Shown: piece by piece, positions 1 to 12,812 of the stretch
Numbering within the stretch: the first letter of the stretch is position 1
Layout: every line of letters starts with the position of its first letter
Source of the DNA: Pegea sp. RAD2-039
Taxonomy: Eukaryota; Chordata; Thaliacea; Salpida; Salpidae
DNA: 64,000 bases
Reading direction: 5' to 3'
Assembly: GCA_034620365.1 (NCBI GenBank)
Contig: JAQGEQ010000003.1
Location: forward strand, 1 to 64,000
Made by a program: the position numbers and the translations under genes
The notes under the pieces: generated by a model
What the model was told of the DNA's origin: nothing
Database searches by the model: none
What the model saw: only the letters and a program-made list of their open reading frames with translations

Positions 1-91
1 AAATTTTAATCTAACACTCCAAAACATTTTTCTGTAAAAGATTTATAAAAACTGAAAACTTGAAGATTATTTACTGTATTTTTTTTTGCAG

Positions 92-1313
92 TGTTGTAAC
101 CCTGGCTTCAGTCAATATAACTGAAAATTATACAACAGCTTTATCGTTCATGACTGATAGTTCATATGCAACATCATTAACGTCATCTGTCGAACTGAAT
201 ACTGATGTATATGTAGAAGCATCCGTAGACCAATCAGGCAACTCTTACAATATTGGAGTGAGGATTTAACTTTTTGATTTATAAATTAGATTTGGAAATC
301 GTAACTAACTTTGGTGATTGTAGGTGAAAGACTGCTATGCAGCTTCTTCTTCTGGAGAACTTAGATACGATCTTATTAACAGTGCTGGGTTAGTTCTTAT
401 TACAAATTAAACTTTTCAAAAATGTCTTTAATATTACACAGAAATGCAGTTAATACACCGTTTGTAGAAGTTACACTACAAAATTCCACCACTGCACGGT
501 TCAATTTTGAGTCATTTCTGTGGAATTCTCCAAGTGTAAACGGTGTAGCAGAGGTGTATGTTACCTGCACGACTGTTGTGTGCTTAAAAGATTCCGATTG
601 TTTATCTATGCCGTCAGTAAGTACACAATTCAACACCATTTGCAACGAGAAACTTATAAATTTAATATGAAGAAAATACTTGAACATAATACTTTCACCA
701 GACCCGCCGTAGGAGAAGAAAACGTCGTTCTAATCAAGCAGAAGGTGACAGTCATCAACTAACAATTGGTCCGTTGCGAGTATTATCTAATGAAAAGAAA
801 GCAATTGAAGTCAAAGAAGAGACATCAGCCTCCTTATGTGCTATGGTAACTTTTTCTTGATTGATCAAATATCTACACACAAGCAATAAATGCCTTGAGT
901 GTCATATGAATAAAACTTTTGACGATGTTTTCTCGAATTTAACACTATTTCCTTAGAATAACGGTGGATGTCAAGACATTTGTATCAATACGATTGGAAG
1001 TTCAAGACCTCTTTGCGCATGTAATGCCGGTCGTGTGCTTGGTGATGATGGATTCACATGCATGAGTAAGTTACAGAGAGAAGCTTGCAGCTTTTTTGAT
1101 AATTGATTGCTTTTTACGGAGTCTTTCTGTATTCCAGATATTGCCAATCTTCAGAGAACACCTCAAAAGGTTTATACTGAAATTAGAAGTGTTGAAAAAT
1201 CGGGAGTGAGCGAAACAACTATAGTAATTGCAGCTGTAGCTATCATCGCTCTTTTGAACATTCTCGGAGTGTTTATCATAGTTAGCAGAAAAGGCAAAAA
1301 ATATCCTGTCTAA
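92..1313 (+). CDS. ZP-domain / EGF / single-pass transmembrane protein, 3' part
   Basis: Six exons can be followed, at about 92-257, 324-388, 442-616, 702-845, 957-1065 and 1138-1313. Their GT/AG borders and phases agree, and the 5' part lies outside the window. The first three encode the C-terminal half of a zona pellucida (ZP) polymerisation domain, with the pattern VKDCYAAS, FNFESFLW, VYVTCTTVVC. Exon 4 opens with a polybasic run RRRRRKRR, placed like the consensus furin site that normally releases ZP domains. Exon 5 is one EGF-like module (NGGCQDICIN...CACNAGR...GFTC). Exon 6 has a hydrophobic helix (IVIAAVAIIALLNILGVFII) and a short basic tail ending KKYPV. An AATAAA lies near 1382. ZP proteins form extracellular filaments or matrices, so this is most likely a cell-surface matrix protein. 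Family is sure; identity within it is not. Confidence 0.82.
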
Positions 1314-2432
1314 GATACTTTAAATGATGTTGTATTTTATCATTTGTTGTTCTTGTTATACGGTATCAGTTTGAATTGAACTAATAAAATTTACTTTTAA
1401 CCAAGCTGTTTTACATTGTTTAAAGAAATAAGCTTTTTATGAAGAAATAGTTTCATTTAAGCCAAAAATATTTTATTGATTTCACTTTAATTAGTCAACA
1501 AATTAAAAATGAAGTTAAAACCAACCAGCTGATTAGGGTTATGTTTTTAAGCTTCATTATTATTTATCTAACTGACTAAATATATATTTATTACTTTGTT
1601 TTGACTTATTCTGGTCGAAACTAAATAATTAATTTTGTGGTAACATCTTTTTGAAATAAGGCTGGCTAATAACCGTATTTATTTTTATTTGAACTTTATC
1701 TGTGAGACAAATTGTTGAGCTTGGTGTTTTGATCAACAAGTTACAAGTAAAGTTGATAAATCGACCTGGTTAATATCGATCTTTATATTTGTCCACTCCA
1801 AGACAGTCAAAGCAACTTTGTGATATTATAAGTAAACGTTTGTGTTAAGCTTTTAAACCTCTAACCAATTCTGTTACTGGTGCTTAATTGATTATAATAC
1901 AATGATTTCAATTCTAATTTATACTATTTCTACAATAAAAACATCTTCTAATAGTTTTCCAATTTATTTTATAAATACAAATTGTATCTTTTCATTAATT
2001 CTAATAAAGACATTATCGAAGTTTTTCGTTTATATTTTGATATTTGATCTTTAAAATAGTTCAAAGTTCTTTTTGTTTTCTTCTATTTATGAGTTAAGAT
2101 TTGACATGAGAAAAGAAATTATAAGTCTTTTATAAGTATCACAAAACCTTGTTGATATTCAAGATCTGACGAAAGTTTTTCAATGATCACAGAAGAATGT
2201 GATCATAAAAAGAATAATAGAAAAACAGTTTCATTAAAACAGTTTAACATGAAAAATTAAAGCACGGCCAAGGTAGGTCAAATAGTTATATAAATATGGA
2301 AATTAATGGGATAAAATTATTATATCATCATTATAAATTGAAGCTAATTTCTTTAACTTACTTGCCTGCATTATGTGGCTGATATATTCCGAGTTACAAA
2401 GTGCTTTCTGATCAAACGCTCTTGTGTGGACA
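1314..2432. other. AT-rich intergenic sequence, nothing recognised
   Basis: It follows the ZP gene stop and its probable poly(A) signal. No exon-like open frame, RNA gene or clear repeat was recognised. Confidence 0.6.
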
Positions 2433-2885
2433 TGATCTATTCTGTGCGTCAACTACATGAACATATTGGAACAATTTAAGCCTTTGTATATCGCGTTCAT
2501 TGGCCTTACTAATGCTTTCGACCTCGTCAGTATGGAAGGTCTATTCTCAATATTATGACTTGCTGCGAACCAAGCCTATTTGAAAGTAAAATCATATTAC
2601 AAGAAGGCAATAAATCTACTATGATGTAAGCTGGTTTGAACCATTTCAAAAACGGAGTAAAACAGTATCTTTGTCCCAGTGCTTCTTTTCAATTTCTTTC
2701 AAATCGGTTTATGTGCCTGCTGAAGGAGTTTACATTGATTTAAGAAATTGACGAAAGTTTTTTCGATGCAGCTTTTATAACGAACACAAAAGCATGTGAA
2801 CACAGGGGGGGGGGATGATAAAGAAACATAAAATAGCACAGCGAAGGTATAAATATGACAAAAATAGAAAAATACAATTTTTCTT
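2433..2885 (+). mobile_element. Decayed LINE (non-LTR retrotransposon) reverse-transcriptase fragment
   Basis: The plus strand translates, with stops and frame changes, to DMIYSVRQLHEH, LYIAFIGLTNAFDLVS and, further on, NTKACEHRGG. These match the middle of the reverse transcriptase of a LINE group whose canonical form reads DMIFxxRQLQEK...LYxAFIDLTKAFD. No ends, target-site duplications or endonuclease are visible. A run of ten G (2805-2814) lies inside it and is unusual for such an AT-rich window. This is an old, dead internal fragment, probably of the same family as the relics near 17-18.5 kb and 29 kb. Confidence 0.72.
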
Positions 2886-5307
2886 ACTTATCACTATCAT
2901 CAATTTAATTGTACTCTTTTTAAGAAAAATTACTATTTAAGAAAGCTCTATTTATTTTTAAAAGGCGACTAGTAACAGCAGTAAGCAACAGCTGAGTGAA
3001 CAATGACAGTCTGAACTTGTATTCTGGAAGATACCATGATAATTTGAGAGCATATCTACGCAAGCGGTAAAATACTCGTTTGATATATAATTCAAATATA
3101 TCAAAATATCCCTAGCCAAATTATTTGATTGTAATAATAAAGACATTGTATTTGAATTACAATCAACGCTAATTAGTTCCATAGCTATCTTTAGAAAATC
3201 TTTTAGACTACTAAAGCTCCACATCGCCGTTTCTTTGGCTCTTTCGATCAACTTCATAAGATTTTACATCAGATTCATTTAGCTCTTCACCCTAGAAAGC
3301 CGCTACAGCTGTATAAAGTTATCACTTACTTTGCATTTCACTACGAATAGAAAAGCTTCCTTACTAGATGATGTCCTTCTGTAGCTCCTCTTAATCAAGT
3401 TATCAAGCAACCTTCTGGGCTTCAGCGCCAATTATACTGCATCCGAGATTATAATATCCTTCCATATACTTTTTCTTAGGCTCGCTGAAAGTCATTTTTC
3501 GTCTAAAACAAATTTTGGAAACTTGCCTTTGTAACTCACGTAATAAGTTGCCCTGAATAGTGTTATTATCAAGATGCACACATGGACCCTAATCTGTAAC
3601 CTGTAGAACCTATCCCTTCTTATAATTTTGGCAACTATTTTCCAAATCTGAAATCGCTGTTGTTTCTCACTGAGAATTAATGATCCTAATCCAAAAATTT
3701 ACAAATCTATCTTGAATAGTAAGCAAAAATCTCATCGCTTCCTGCAATAACTTTGGATTTGTTGAGTGCTGAGGTTTCATCTGAGCTCTCAAACGATATG
3801 GATCATAACGCTTTATCTGACCGGTGCCTTTTGGCTGGTATGGAGTTGTCCTGCCAAAAAGTTGAACACCAGATAGAAGAAAATGCGGAATCTGAAGATG
3901 AAAAAGGATATTACTCATCAGATGAATGACTATAATCTCTTTTCTCTCCATATCTAAAACATTTGGCGCGATAATTTTCTTGTTATATATTTAGCGAATA
4001 ACGTGATCATTCATTCATCTCACCAATTCAAGTTTAAACGATAATTTTAATTAATTAATAATAAGATCGTAACTATAATAAATAAATGGTACATTTTATT
4101 ATAAATGATACCGTTATTTTTTTTTAACTTGTTTAGTTTTATTCAAGAGAATTTTCACTTTTTGTAGATGGAATAGATGTGTAGTGAGAAAAGCTTATAA
4201 GGACGAGGTCGAGACATACATACATACAAATTTGTTTCTATTTATTTTATTTTCAAGTTTATCGACCTTATTTTTTTTATAAACGCTTTTAAATTATTAC
4301 AAATTCTATCTTATTATAGATAAAGTTTTCAACGTTTGAAGATAAAACAAAGTCATTAAAATATATTATGTAATGGGCTTGTTGTGGCATTTTTAAATAA
4401 AATCTAACTATTAATTAAACAAGTTACCTACGTATTTTAGCATCTGCTTAATTCTGGATAGATTAATGTTTATTGTTAATTTTGTAAATATAGGTTTCTT
4501 CTCAATGTTTAAATTTTATTTTATAAACTGTTTCCATCCTTTGGTTTCTTATCTATACTAGTAATTTTTAGTAAGTTTGTTGTTAACAATTAATTAATCA
4601 TAAAAATACATTCATAGTCTCTAAATATTGTTTTACATACTATACTTATTTCAATAAACTAACAAAAGTAACTAAACTTAAAGTTGAATTTATTTATCTA
4701 AAGACAGAATTTTATAAGAAAAATACTACTATTAATTAGATACTCATGGAGAATTTGTATAGATTTATATTAAAATAGTTTATTAATGCTAAAAATTTCA
4801 ACAAATAATTCAGACAGTTTTTTAATAAATCCTATTTAGGTCTTATGAGGCTTCTAAATAAAAACTTTTTTAATTGTTTACCAGGGATTTCCATTATCTT
4901 TGTTATGTTTCAGTTCTGGGGTTTTTTTAACTATTAAAAATTATTCGTGAAAATAAGTATCAAAGTTGTTTTATACCTAATATAGGGTTAATTTAACAAT
5001 TAAGTTGTTTTAATTAAATAGTTGAAAAGGTTTTGATTGTAAATTTAAATAAATATTTATTATTATTAGGTAGTTGGCAATATTTGGCGAAATTCCAATC
5101 TGAAATGTAATTTTAAAAAATTCTATCTGTTATACTATTTGAGTAAAATTTAGTTCTAGCTTTTTATGTTGAGATATTCAGTGTTCACTAAAATTTAATA
5201 AATTTTAAAAAGTTAAAAAATATTTTAAAATATTTGTAAATTTAAGAAAATTAGATAATTAACTCTTTTTTTAAATAACTAGAAGAATTTATTTTGTTAA
5301 AAATGTT
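2886..5307. other. Intergenic region with unidentified minus-strand open stretches
   Basis: Two open stretches lie on the minus strand, 2958-3257 and 3667-3951, with broken coding-like sequence between them around 3.3-3.6 kb. I could not match them to a family; a worn transposable element is the likeliest source. From about 4.0 kb the sequence is very AT-rich and featureless up to the TMEM53-like gene. Confidence 0.35.
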
Positions 5308-6159
5308 ATGTATATTTTCAAGATGGCGTTCTTACTAGCAAAAGCAGTTTTGAGAAAAAGCAAAATTAATTTTATGAACATTTCTTTATATAAAATGCTT
5401 GATTACTCAACCTTGACTCATGGTAATGTAAGAAGACCAACAATCATATTCTTGCCTTTTTATGGTGCTCCCAGCTCAGTAGTTCTCAAGTATGTACAAA
5501 TGTATGAAAGTTTTGGGTGTAAGGTTATTACATATGCTTCACCATTATCAAACTTCTTATGGCCTAAAAAAGGATTGAAAAATAGTTACGACTTGATAAA
5601 AAAAGTTGAAAATACTTTGGAAGATAATCAAAATCCAGTTATAATTCATTCAATGTCAATAGGTTGTTATATTTACGCGCTGATGCTATTACATTTCTTA
5701 AGTAATCCACATCATTTTAAAACATTTTCTACAAAGGTTGTAGGTCAAATTGTAGAGAGCCCTGTCGTTGGAACTGTAAACGAAATGTCTGTTGGTGTCT
5801 CTCAAATGCTTACTAACAATTTATTTTTGCAAGAATGCTTAAAGTTTACTAGCTTAGCTTACATCATATTATTTTATCCTTTTACGATGAAGTATTACAC
5901 AGATGCTTGTGAAGTCTTTAAAAAGAAGCCCTTTATTGTTCCAAGCTTAATTTATACTACTGAAAACGACCCTATGTCAAAGCCTTCTGCTTTTGAAGAT
6001 TTAATAACCGCATGGAAGTTAGCAGGATGTAATGTAACTCAGAAAACATGGAAGGACTGTAAGCATGCTTCAATTTTTCGTTATTACCCAGATGATTATA
6101 AAAAGAATATTTTTGATTTCCTTAAAGTCTGTGAAGCTGAGAGTAAAAATAAAAACTAG
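5308..6159 (+). CDS. TMEM53-like (DUF829) alpha/beta-hydrolase-fold protein, intronless
   Basis: A single open frame of 283 codons. The family (PF05705; TMEM53/NET4 in vertebrates) has an alpha/beta-hydrolase fold and includes nuclear-envelope/ER membrane proteins. Visible landmarks are the first core strand and oxyanion region (PTIIFLPFYGAPSS, from about residue 44), a nucleophile-elbow-like HSMSIG (residues 114-119, candidate Ser117), an acidic residue in TENDPMSK, and a terminal His in CKHASIFRYYPDDY, followed by the closing helix. Ser, Asp and His thus stand in family order. A second ATG (Met6) could also be the start. TMEM53 genes usually have introns, so one uninterrupted frame may reflect a retro-derived origin, but no poly(A) tail or flanking duplication is seen. 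Substrate unknown. Confidence 0.85.
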   Translation: MYIFKMAFLLAKAVLRKSKINFMNISLYKMLDYSTLTHGNVRRPTIIFLPFYGAPSSVVLKYVQMYESFGCKVITYASPLSNFLWPKKGLKNSYDLIKKVENTLEDNQNPVIIHSMSIGCYIYALMLLHFLSNPHHFKTFSTKVVGQIVESPVVGTVNEMSVGVSQMLTNNLFLQECLKFTSLAYIILFYPFTMKYYTDACEVFKKKPFIVPSLIYTTENDPMSKPSAFEDLITAWKLAGCNVTQKTWKDCKHASIFRYYPDDYKKNIFDFLKVCEAESKNKN

Positions 6160-6475
6160 TAGATATTTTTTGCTTTACAGTTTGCGCGTTCAAATTTGTA
6201 ATAAATTCCTAATAAATGTAATTTCCATTTTACACTTGCTTCATAATAGGCTTTTTGTTTGATACACATTATCTAATTGGTTTTCATCATAAGATTCAAT
6301 TCAGACTTTCGCTAGTAAATCTAAATATGTTGTTTGAAGTACTAGATTGGCACAACGCCGAGGTTAATTGATCTAAAAATAGTCTCGACGAGTCACTAAA
6401 TCAAGTGGTATTTATGACGCTTTACACCAGCAATAAATGAAAAAGTTGTATACGAACAAAATTGATGTTCTATAG

Positions 6476-6658
6476 GGAGATTTTCGTTTAGAAAATGATT
6501 CATTAAGTTACGTCAACGTCGTGAATATGGTTTATTTAGTCGGTATTTCAAAGGACGAAACATTTGACTATTATGAAACTTTTAAAAGATTTGCATTAAG
6601 TTGTAAAACATTTAATCTTTCCAAACATCGATACGCTCTTGATACGCTCCACACATAG
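6476..6658 (+). other. Unidentified exon-like open frame
   Basis: A 61-codon open frame follows an acceptor-like TATAG and ends in TAG. Its composition is protein-like (VNMVYLVGISKDETFDYYE; FALSCKTFNL) and unlike the AT-rich surroundings. No family was recognised and no partner exon was found, so it could be a lone exon, a relic of a mobile element, or chance. Confidence 0.25.
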
Positions 6659-7075
6659 TAAGTTATAATGTAAGAAATTATGTTTTGATTACTTCAGACT
6701 AAAAATTTGCTGGGAGAAGTTAGGAAGTAGAACTAATGTTATAAATAATATTTCACAAAAATAAATAACTTTTGGAAACAAATCATTAAAACATTGAAAG
6801 ATATAAAGATAGTTAAGAATTGATTTATTTTAATATGGGTCTGATTGCTTTCATCAACAAAACGAATTTTTAAAGAATACAAGACAAAAAATACCAATTA
6901 AAGAAAAGAAACTATTTTCTAGCAGCGTGGCTGAGGAAAGAAATGAAAAAAAATCTTTTTTGATAAAACAAAGTTTTGAAAAATTAATAGCTTTCAAGCA
7001 ATGAAAGAAATACGACTAAAAAATGAAGTTGTAATGAATGATAAGTTCAAATGAGTTTACGATAAAGTGTGGATC

Positions 7076-9608
7076 TTAACAACATCCTGATTTTTGAATG
7101 GAATCAGATCTTGCTTCTTCATCACTTACAACAACTAAACCTTTTCGGGTCGCAGTTGATCTTGTAGTTGATCTTCCTGGAGCAGAGGAGGAATTACTTT
7201 GAACCTGAGCAGCTGATTCCAGCATATCTAATAGAATCGAGTTTATCAGAAAAATAAAACTGGTTCTTTGAAATAAGTTATTTTCAAATTCTTTCAATTT
7301 TTCTAAGTTACGTCAGACAAAAAAGAAAATTTGCAACAAATTTACTTTTAGTAAGATTTAAAAAAAGTTCATCAATTCCTTTATTCAACTTTGCACTTGT
7401 ATGAAGGTGCTTTGCTCCCACTGATTTGGCATACTCTTCAGCTTCTTCATGGGAGACATGTCGGTTTTTCTCCAAATCAATCTTATTTCCTAAAAGACCA
7501 AAAAATAAAATCTGGTTTGAGAGTATTTTGTTTCAATTATAAAACTTGATCACAATATCCTACAAGTCTAGGTTGGTACAAAGTATTAGATTTCTATTAG
7601 TCAGGTGTTAATAATCATAAGAACTAGTTAATTTGCTGAGCAAATATTTAGTTCCAGTGGCTAAATTAAGGAAACATTCTTCAAATGCGTGATAAGACAA
7701 AGGCATCTTTACAGCATGATTGACTGGCAGTACTTTAACTTCTTAACTAACAATATGCTTGAATCCAATTTAGTTGACTTTAAAGTTTACCATGATTCAG
7801 CATTCGTTAGATTTATAAAATTTTATAGTAAATCTATAAATATTGTTTAAATTTTTTTTTAAATCACCAATCAGTGATATAAAATCATGATATTTTCGAT
7901 GAATCTAACAAAAGCAAAGCTTTTACTATCAAATTTGTCGCATAGACAAAACCTTCAATTGTCAAGACCTGTATGCTATTAGCAACGAAAAAATATATAG
8001 TAGCATGTTTACTGCTCATAAAAACATCATATATATAAGATTATGGAAGTAAAAAGTGGTGGCTACAGAAAAAGAGGAACTAGTCAAACCTGCTATGCAT
8101 AGACAAATGTCTTGCCCAAGCATTTTGCGTAGCTCCTTTACCCAGTTCTTCACCTTTTGAAATGAATCTTCGTCTGTGATATCGTACACAAGAATAGCCC
8201 CATTACTGTCTCTATAATAGATTGGTCCTAGGGCATGGAAACGTTCTTGTCCAGCAGTGTCCTGTTAGTCAGTATAGAAATAATGGTTTTAAAAACCAAG
8301 TTGACAACTTAGTTTAAATTATTCAAAAATTTTAAATCGAGGTACTATTCAAAATTGTTAGAGTATTACTCAAATAAGGCGATGAAATGATACATAAAAT
8401 ACATTTAATCAAATGTTTTGTAGTTTTTCTTTTTGAAAGAAGGTACAAATAATAACTTAGTATTGGTGAGATAGGTTGTGAAAATTAATCTACTTAAAAC
8501 TTTTTAGAATAAAGTTTATAGTTGATCAAAAATATAAATCTTTCTAGAATAAAGTCAAATTTTATGAACAATTATAATAGATATGCAAAATTGAATACTT
8601 ATTATTTGAATACAATGGAATGCTTACTAATATCTACTTAGTTTTTTAGAACATGTTTAAAATCAAAAGAAATAGAAACAGATTGAAAGTAAAATTCAAT
8701 TGAAGTAAAGATACTTTATTGCTTCATTTGAATAAATAATTACAAAAATTCATATCAAAGTACAGAATAACGTCACAAATTCTGAAGTTAAGGTTTCAAC
8801 TGAAGAAAAATTATTGAATAAAATTTACGCCTACATCAATTATTTAGTTTTATAAAACGAAAACTAAACACAGACAACATAAGATATTCATTGTTAACCT
8901 AACAATTTATTAAAAATATTTTATCTATATATAAAATGAAAACTATATGGACCTAAAGATAAGGATTATTCAAAAGATTTACTAAAAAATTAAACAGCAG
9001 AGTTGAATATATTCAATTTGATTAGCTTCTTTATAAAATATCAGAAACATAAATAGTACTTACCCATATTGACAAATTAACTTTCTTTTGATTAATATTC
9101 AACTTTTTGTTCAAAAATGAGGCCTAAAAATAAAATTATTTTGAATAAGTAAGAAACATTTTATTAAATAACAAAATAATTGATATAAAAATTACTAGAT
9201 AAAATATTATTTAGGTTAACAATTGCATTATAAAAATTGACTTAATTTTCACTTTAATTTCACACTTAATTATCAAATATTAGCATCTGTATAATCCTAA
9301 AAACATTTATAAATTTATATCTAAAACACATTATTTAATAATTATTAATATAGAATAAATAATGATAAGAAAAAATATATAATTTACCAAAAAATGTAAA
9401 CTTTGAATAACTTTTTATTTGATTTTTTTTAAATAAAATCAAATTATTATTCTTAAAGTCTTAATAATTATCAAAACTGATTTACCTGTAAAGTTGTTAT
9501 ATGTTTGTCATTAAATCTATCTTCACAATATCTCAAAACTAAAGAAGTTTTTCCAACGCATCCTTCCCCAAGTAAAACCACCTTGAATTGTTTTACCTTA
9601 GAACTCAT
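7076..9608 (-). CDS. RAB21: Rab21 small GTPase
   Basis: Five exons (9608-9486, 9123-9064, 8261-8090, 7489-7346, 7227-7076) join in frame to 216 residues; human RAB21 has 225. All GTPase motifs are intact: P-loop GEGCVGKTS (residues 14-22), switch I DKHITTLQ, switch II/G3 WDTAGQERFHALGPIYYRD, G4 NKIDLEK, G5 TSAK. The core is nearly identical to vertebrate RAB21, including ITDEDSFQKVKNWVKELRK. The protein ends in CC, the usual Rab geranylgeranylation signal. Rab21 acts on early endosomes and in integrin traffic. The start gives MSSKVKQFKVVLLGEG, which lacks the Ala/Gly-rich N-terminal extension of mammals. Introns are about 360, 800, 600 and 118 nt. Confidence 0.97.
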
Positions 9609-11559
9609 AATGAAATATTTATTTTAAAAACTATTATTCACAAAACCTAGAAACAAATTATTTCTTAAATTTATTACTATTATCAAGAATTTATTTCTGT
9701 TCAGTTGAAAGACATAAAATTTTTTTAAAGAAAACAGAAAAAGCATAAAACAAACATTTTTTAATAATAATACTTTATATTTATTTATTATATAACGCAG
9801 GATAACAAATGACAAATTATAGAACTACAATATCAAACACAGAACATTATAATTGAAGATAAATCATGAAAAATTCTTAAATACTAAAGTTTAACATAAA
9901 TAATGTAGAAAAATAGGAATACTACAAAGGTATTGGTTTAAATTACAAATTAAAAGTACAAAATAAGTTGAGAAAATGAAAAAAAGCTACATGTATAATA
10001 TATCTTTTAGCAAATTATTCAAATACCATTTTGAACAATAGTATAATAATTATAAGTAAAAAACTTTAAATTTTATTTGAAGTTCATCAATAACTTTCTT
10101 AATCAATTAAATTATCAAATATCTTTATGCTATTATCAAAAATAAATTCTTTGACTAAATTATAAAAATTATATCGAATACTACCAAAATACTTTTAAAT
10201 ATACTAAATGCTTTAGTTCATCTACCTTCAAATATTTTTTATAACAACTGAAAATATATACAGGTTCATTTTAAACATTTAAAAACAAAAATGTCAACTA
10301 CTGATTTAAACAAAACAGTATTATGACTAACTAAAGTCATTTTATATATAGCAGATTTCACATTCATAAAATTTAAAACCATCTTTGAGAAACTTTAAAT
10401 TTAATTAGTTATAATATTTCAATCATTTTGTAAGACAGGTTATTAAACTTTTGATGAGATAAGAAGTACTAGTAACTACAAACCATTAAAAAATAAAGAT
10501 AATTTCCACTAGTTAAAACTTTGTTCAAAGTATTTTTAGTAAATTAGTATGTAATGTAGTGTTCAAACTTCAACTTTAAAACTATTTTATGAATAACCAA
10601 ATAGTATGGTTATACATAAACAAGGATACTAATAAAAAAATTATAAACTGCGAAATTATATAAGTCATTTTGTTAAAAAGTATTTATATTCATTATATCA
10701 TCTGATTACTTTTATGATAATAAGATTCAAGCTTAAAACAATTTTAATAAACAGTTTTGGAAACTTTAAACAAAAAATTATTAAAAAAAACTAAAAAGTG
10801 GAAAAAAAATTAAGGAAAAAGATGATTTTAGAAAATTTTAAATGATTCTAAACAAAATTGTATATAAAATTATATGAGAAACCCTACTTTAAAATAATGA
10901 TTAATGAATTTAGCTTGAATTCCGATATATCTTAATATAGAAAACAACTAAAAAATTTACATAAGAAGTATCATTAAAAATAGAAAAAGATTTTATTGTT
11001 TATTTTGAGTTCATATTGTTATGCAAAGGTTTGATGACTTATTTATAAATAAAAAGAATACTTAACTTATGAGACTATAATGGCTTTATTAAAAAGTAAT
11101 TCATTGCAAACTTGAGCTAAAAATCACACAGTTGTCGTATGTAACTGCTTTTTTTCTACTAGGTTCGACCGTAATCTTTACATCAACACCAAATTTAATT
11201 TATGAAGAAAATCTTAGACCACCATCATCACAACTGTTTCAAGTGAATATTGGATAACAAACTTTCCTCATGTATGCACAACAGACTTTGAACATAATGA
11301 AGAGTATCATGCTAGCCCTGCTGTTTAGACTCGATGTCGACTGACACGGCTCAGTAATGTGGGACAGTGGTGTTAAAGTCAAGGAGGTCAGAAATTTGTT
11401 AAAGGATTTACTTTCCTTTTTGTTTAAAAAGCTCAGAAGTTTTTCAATAAAATCTTAACTTGAGAATCATCAAGGTTTTTTTTTTCAAAAAACGGAAGTG
11501 GCAAATAAAATCAAATATTTTTATTTTCTAATTAGGAAGAGAAAGTGTAGTCTTATCTT
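9609..11559. other. Long AT-rich spacer upstream of RAB21
   Basis: This would contain the RAB21 promoter on its left side, but no motif stands out. Most of it is low-complexity A/T. A slightly less AT-rich stretch near 11.1-11.5 kb may be further worn transposon sequence leading into the LINE copy at 11.56 kb. Confidence 0.5.
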
Positions 11560-12435
11560 CACCTAGCAAGAAAACATTTTTGGCTTCATAAACCACAAGC
11601 TTAAGGCGAGACCTCAAATACCTCCCTTGTTTGATAACAGCAGCCAGCTTGTGATGGAACCAGAAAATAAAGCTAAATTGCTAAATAATCAATTCAATAG
11701 CGTTTTTATAACCGATGATAATCGGATATATAGATTAAATATAAGATTATAGACTAAATATAGATTATATGATAATTATAAACATCGCCTCAGCTTCTTG
11801 AACTTAGATACTTTGGAAATTCGACAGATTAAATACGACTTAATTCTTATTCTTAAAATTTTCCACAATTTAATTGAGCTCAAGTTATATCAGCTCAGAC
11901 GACACACATTACATCTTAATAAGCCCATATCACCTAGTACATTGGTCAGAGCAAATTTTTTCTCATACCGTACAATTAATACATGGAATCAGCTGCCATC
12001 AGACATTGCCATGTCAGAATCACTCGCGTTATTCAACCAGAAGTTGAACCGTTTTAATATTGCCATCATTGTCATTTCTAAACTATGGATTTTTCCCACT
12101 TTTATGTTTTGAGCACTACTGAAATTCCATATGTTACATCTTTTGCTACATTGCCATGTCGAAGTCGCTCACGTTGTTTAAAAAGAAATTGAACCGTTAT
12201 AGTATTGCCAACATTATCATTTCTAAACTGTGATATTTTCCTTTCTTATATTATAAATATTCTATGTAATTGTTCACTGTCATATGCTTTGAGGACTACT
12301 GAAATGCCATGTGTCAAATCTTTTGCCTTCTATATTTCTAACTTCCTAGATGTTATTTGTGAGAATGTGTGTTAGCGGGAGGTGCTTTCTCTAGGCAGCC
12401 TCCTTCGCATTTATTGTAATAAATAAATATAATTC
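11560..12435 (+). mobile_element. LINE copy A (CR1/jockey-like), internally deleted, with doubled 3' end
   Basis: Around 11.56-11.71 kb the plus strand encodes the region just before the reverse transcriptase (NHKLKARPQIPPLFDN; KLLNNQFNSVFITDD). At about 11,765 it jumps straight to the C-terminal region after the RT (LNLDTLEIRQIKYDLILI; LRRHTLHLNKPISPS; FFSYRTINTWNQLPSDIA), so the RT core is missing. The 3' coding end occurs twice in tandem, near 12,003-12,146 and 12,147-12,340, the two being noticeably diverged. It finishes with the family tail TGTTAGCGGGAGGTGC... and AATAAATAAATA. It shares the tail and C-terminal region with copy B near 19 kb and the tail with the fragment near 42.4 kb. 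Confidence 0.85.
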
Positions 12436-12812
12436 AAATAACAACCTTACAACAAAAAACAATTTTAATAGAGACAATGAGTGCTAAAAATTATTTCAAC
12501 TTTTTATGATGAAAAACCTCAAGAACATCATAAAATTTACTTGAAAACGGAAAGAAAAGTATCTTCCACTAAAATGTACTCAAAGACACAAACACACACA
12601 AGACTATCATGATGAAAGTGAACAGCTACAACCATCTACTCATCAGCAAACACTCAAACCAAACAACTTTTCAGATTTATATTTATTATTTTACAAGTTA
12701 TCACCCAAAAATATACAACTCATCATTTACTGCTGAGAAGCAATCACTGTGTAGACAAAAGATTTAATGGAAGAGGGAGGTAGTTTTTGTCTCCTATGAC
12801 GTCATGAATTGT
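12436..12812. other. Spacer between LINE copy A and the TARDBP stop
   Basis: Probable 3' UTR and downstream flank of the minus-strand TARDBP gene. No further feature was recognised. Confidence 0.5.

Noticed and set aside
2805-2814. Run of ten G as a possible G-quadruplex or regulatory site
   Set aside because: It is a single homopolymer within a dead LINE fragment with no neighbouring G-tracts; ordinary slippage explains it.
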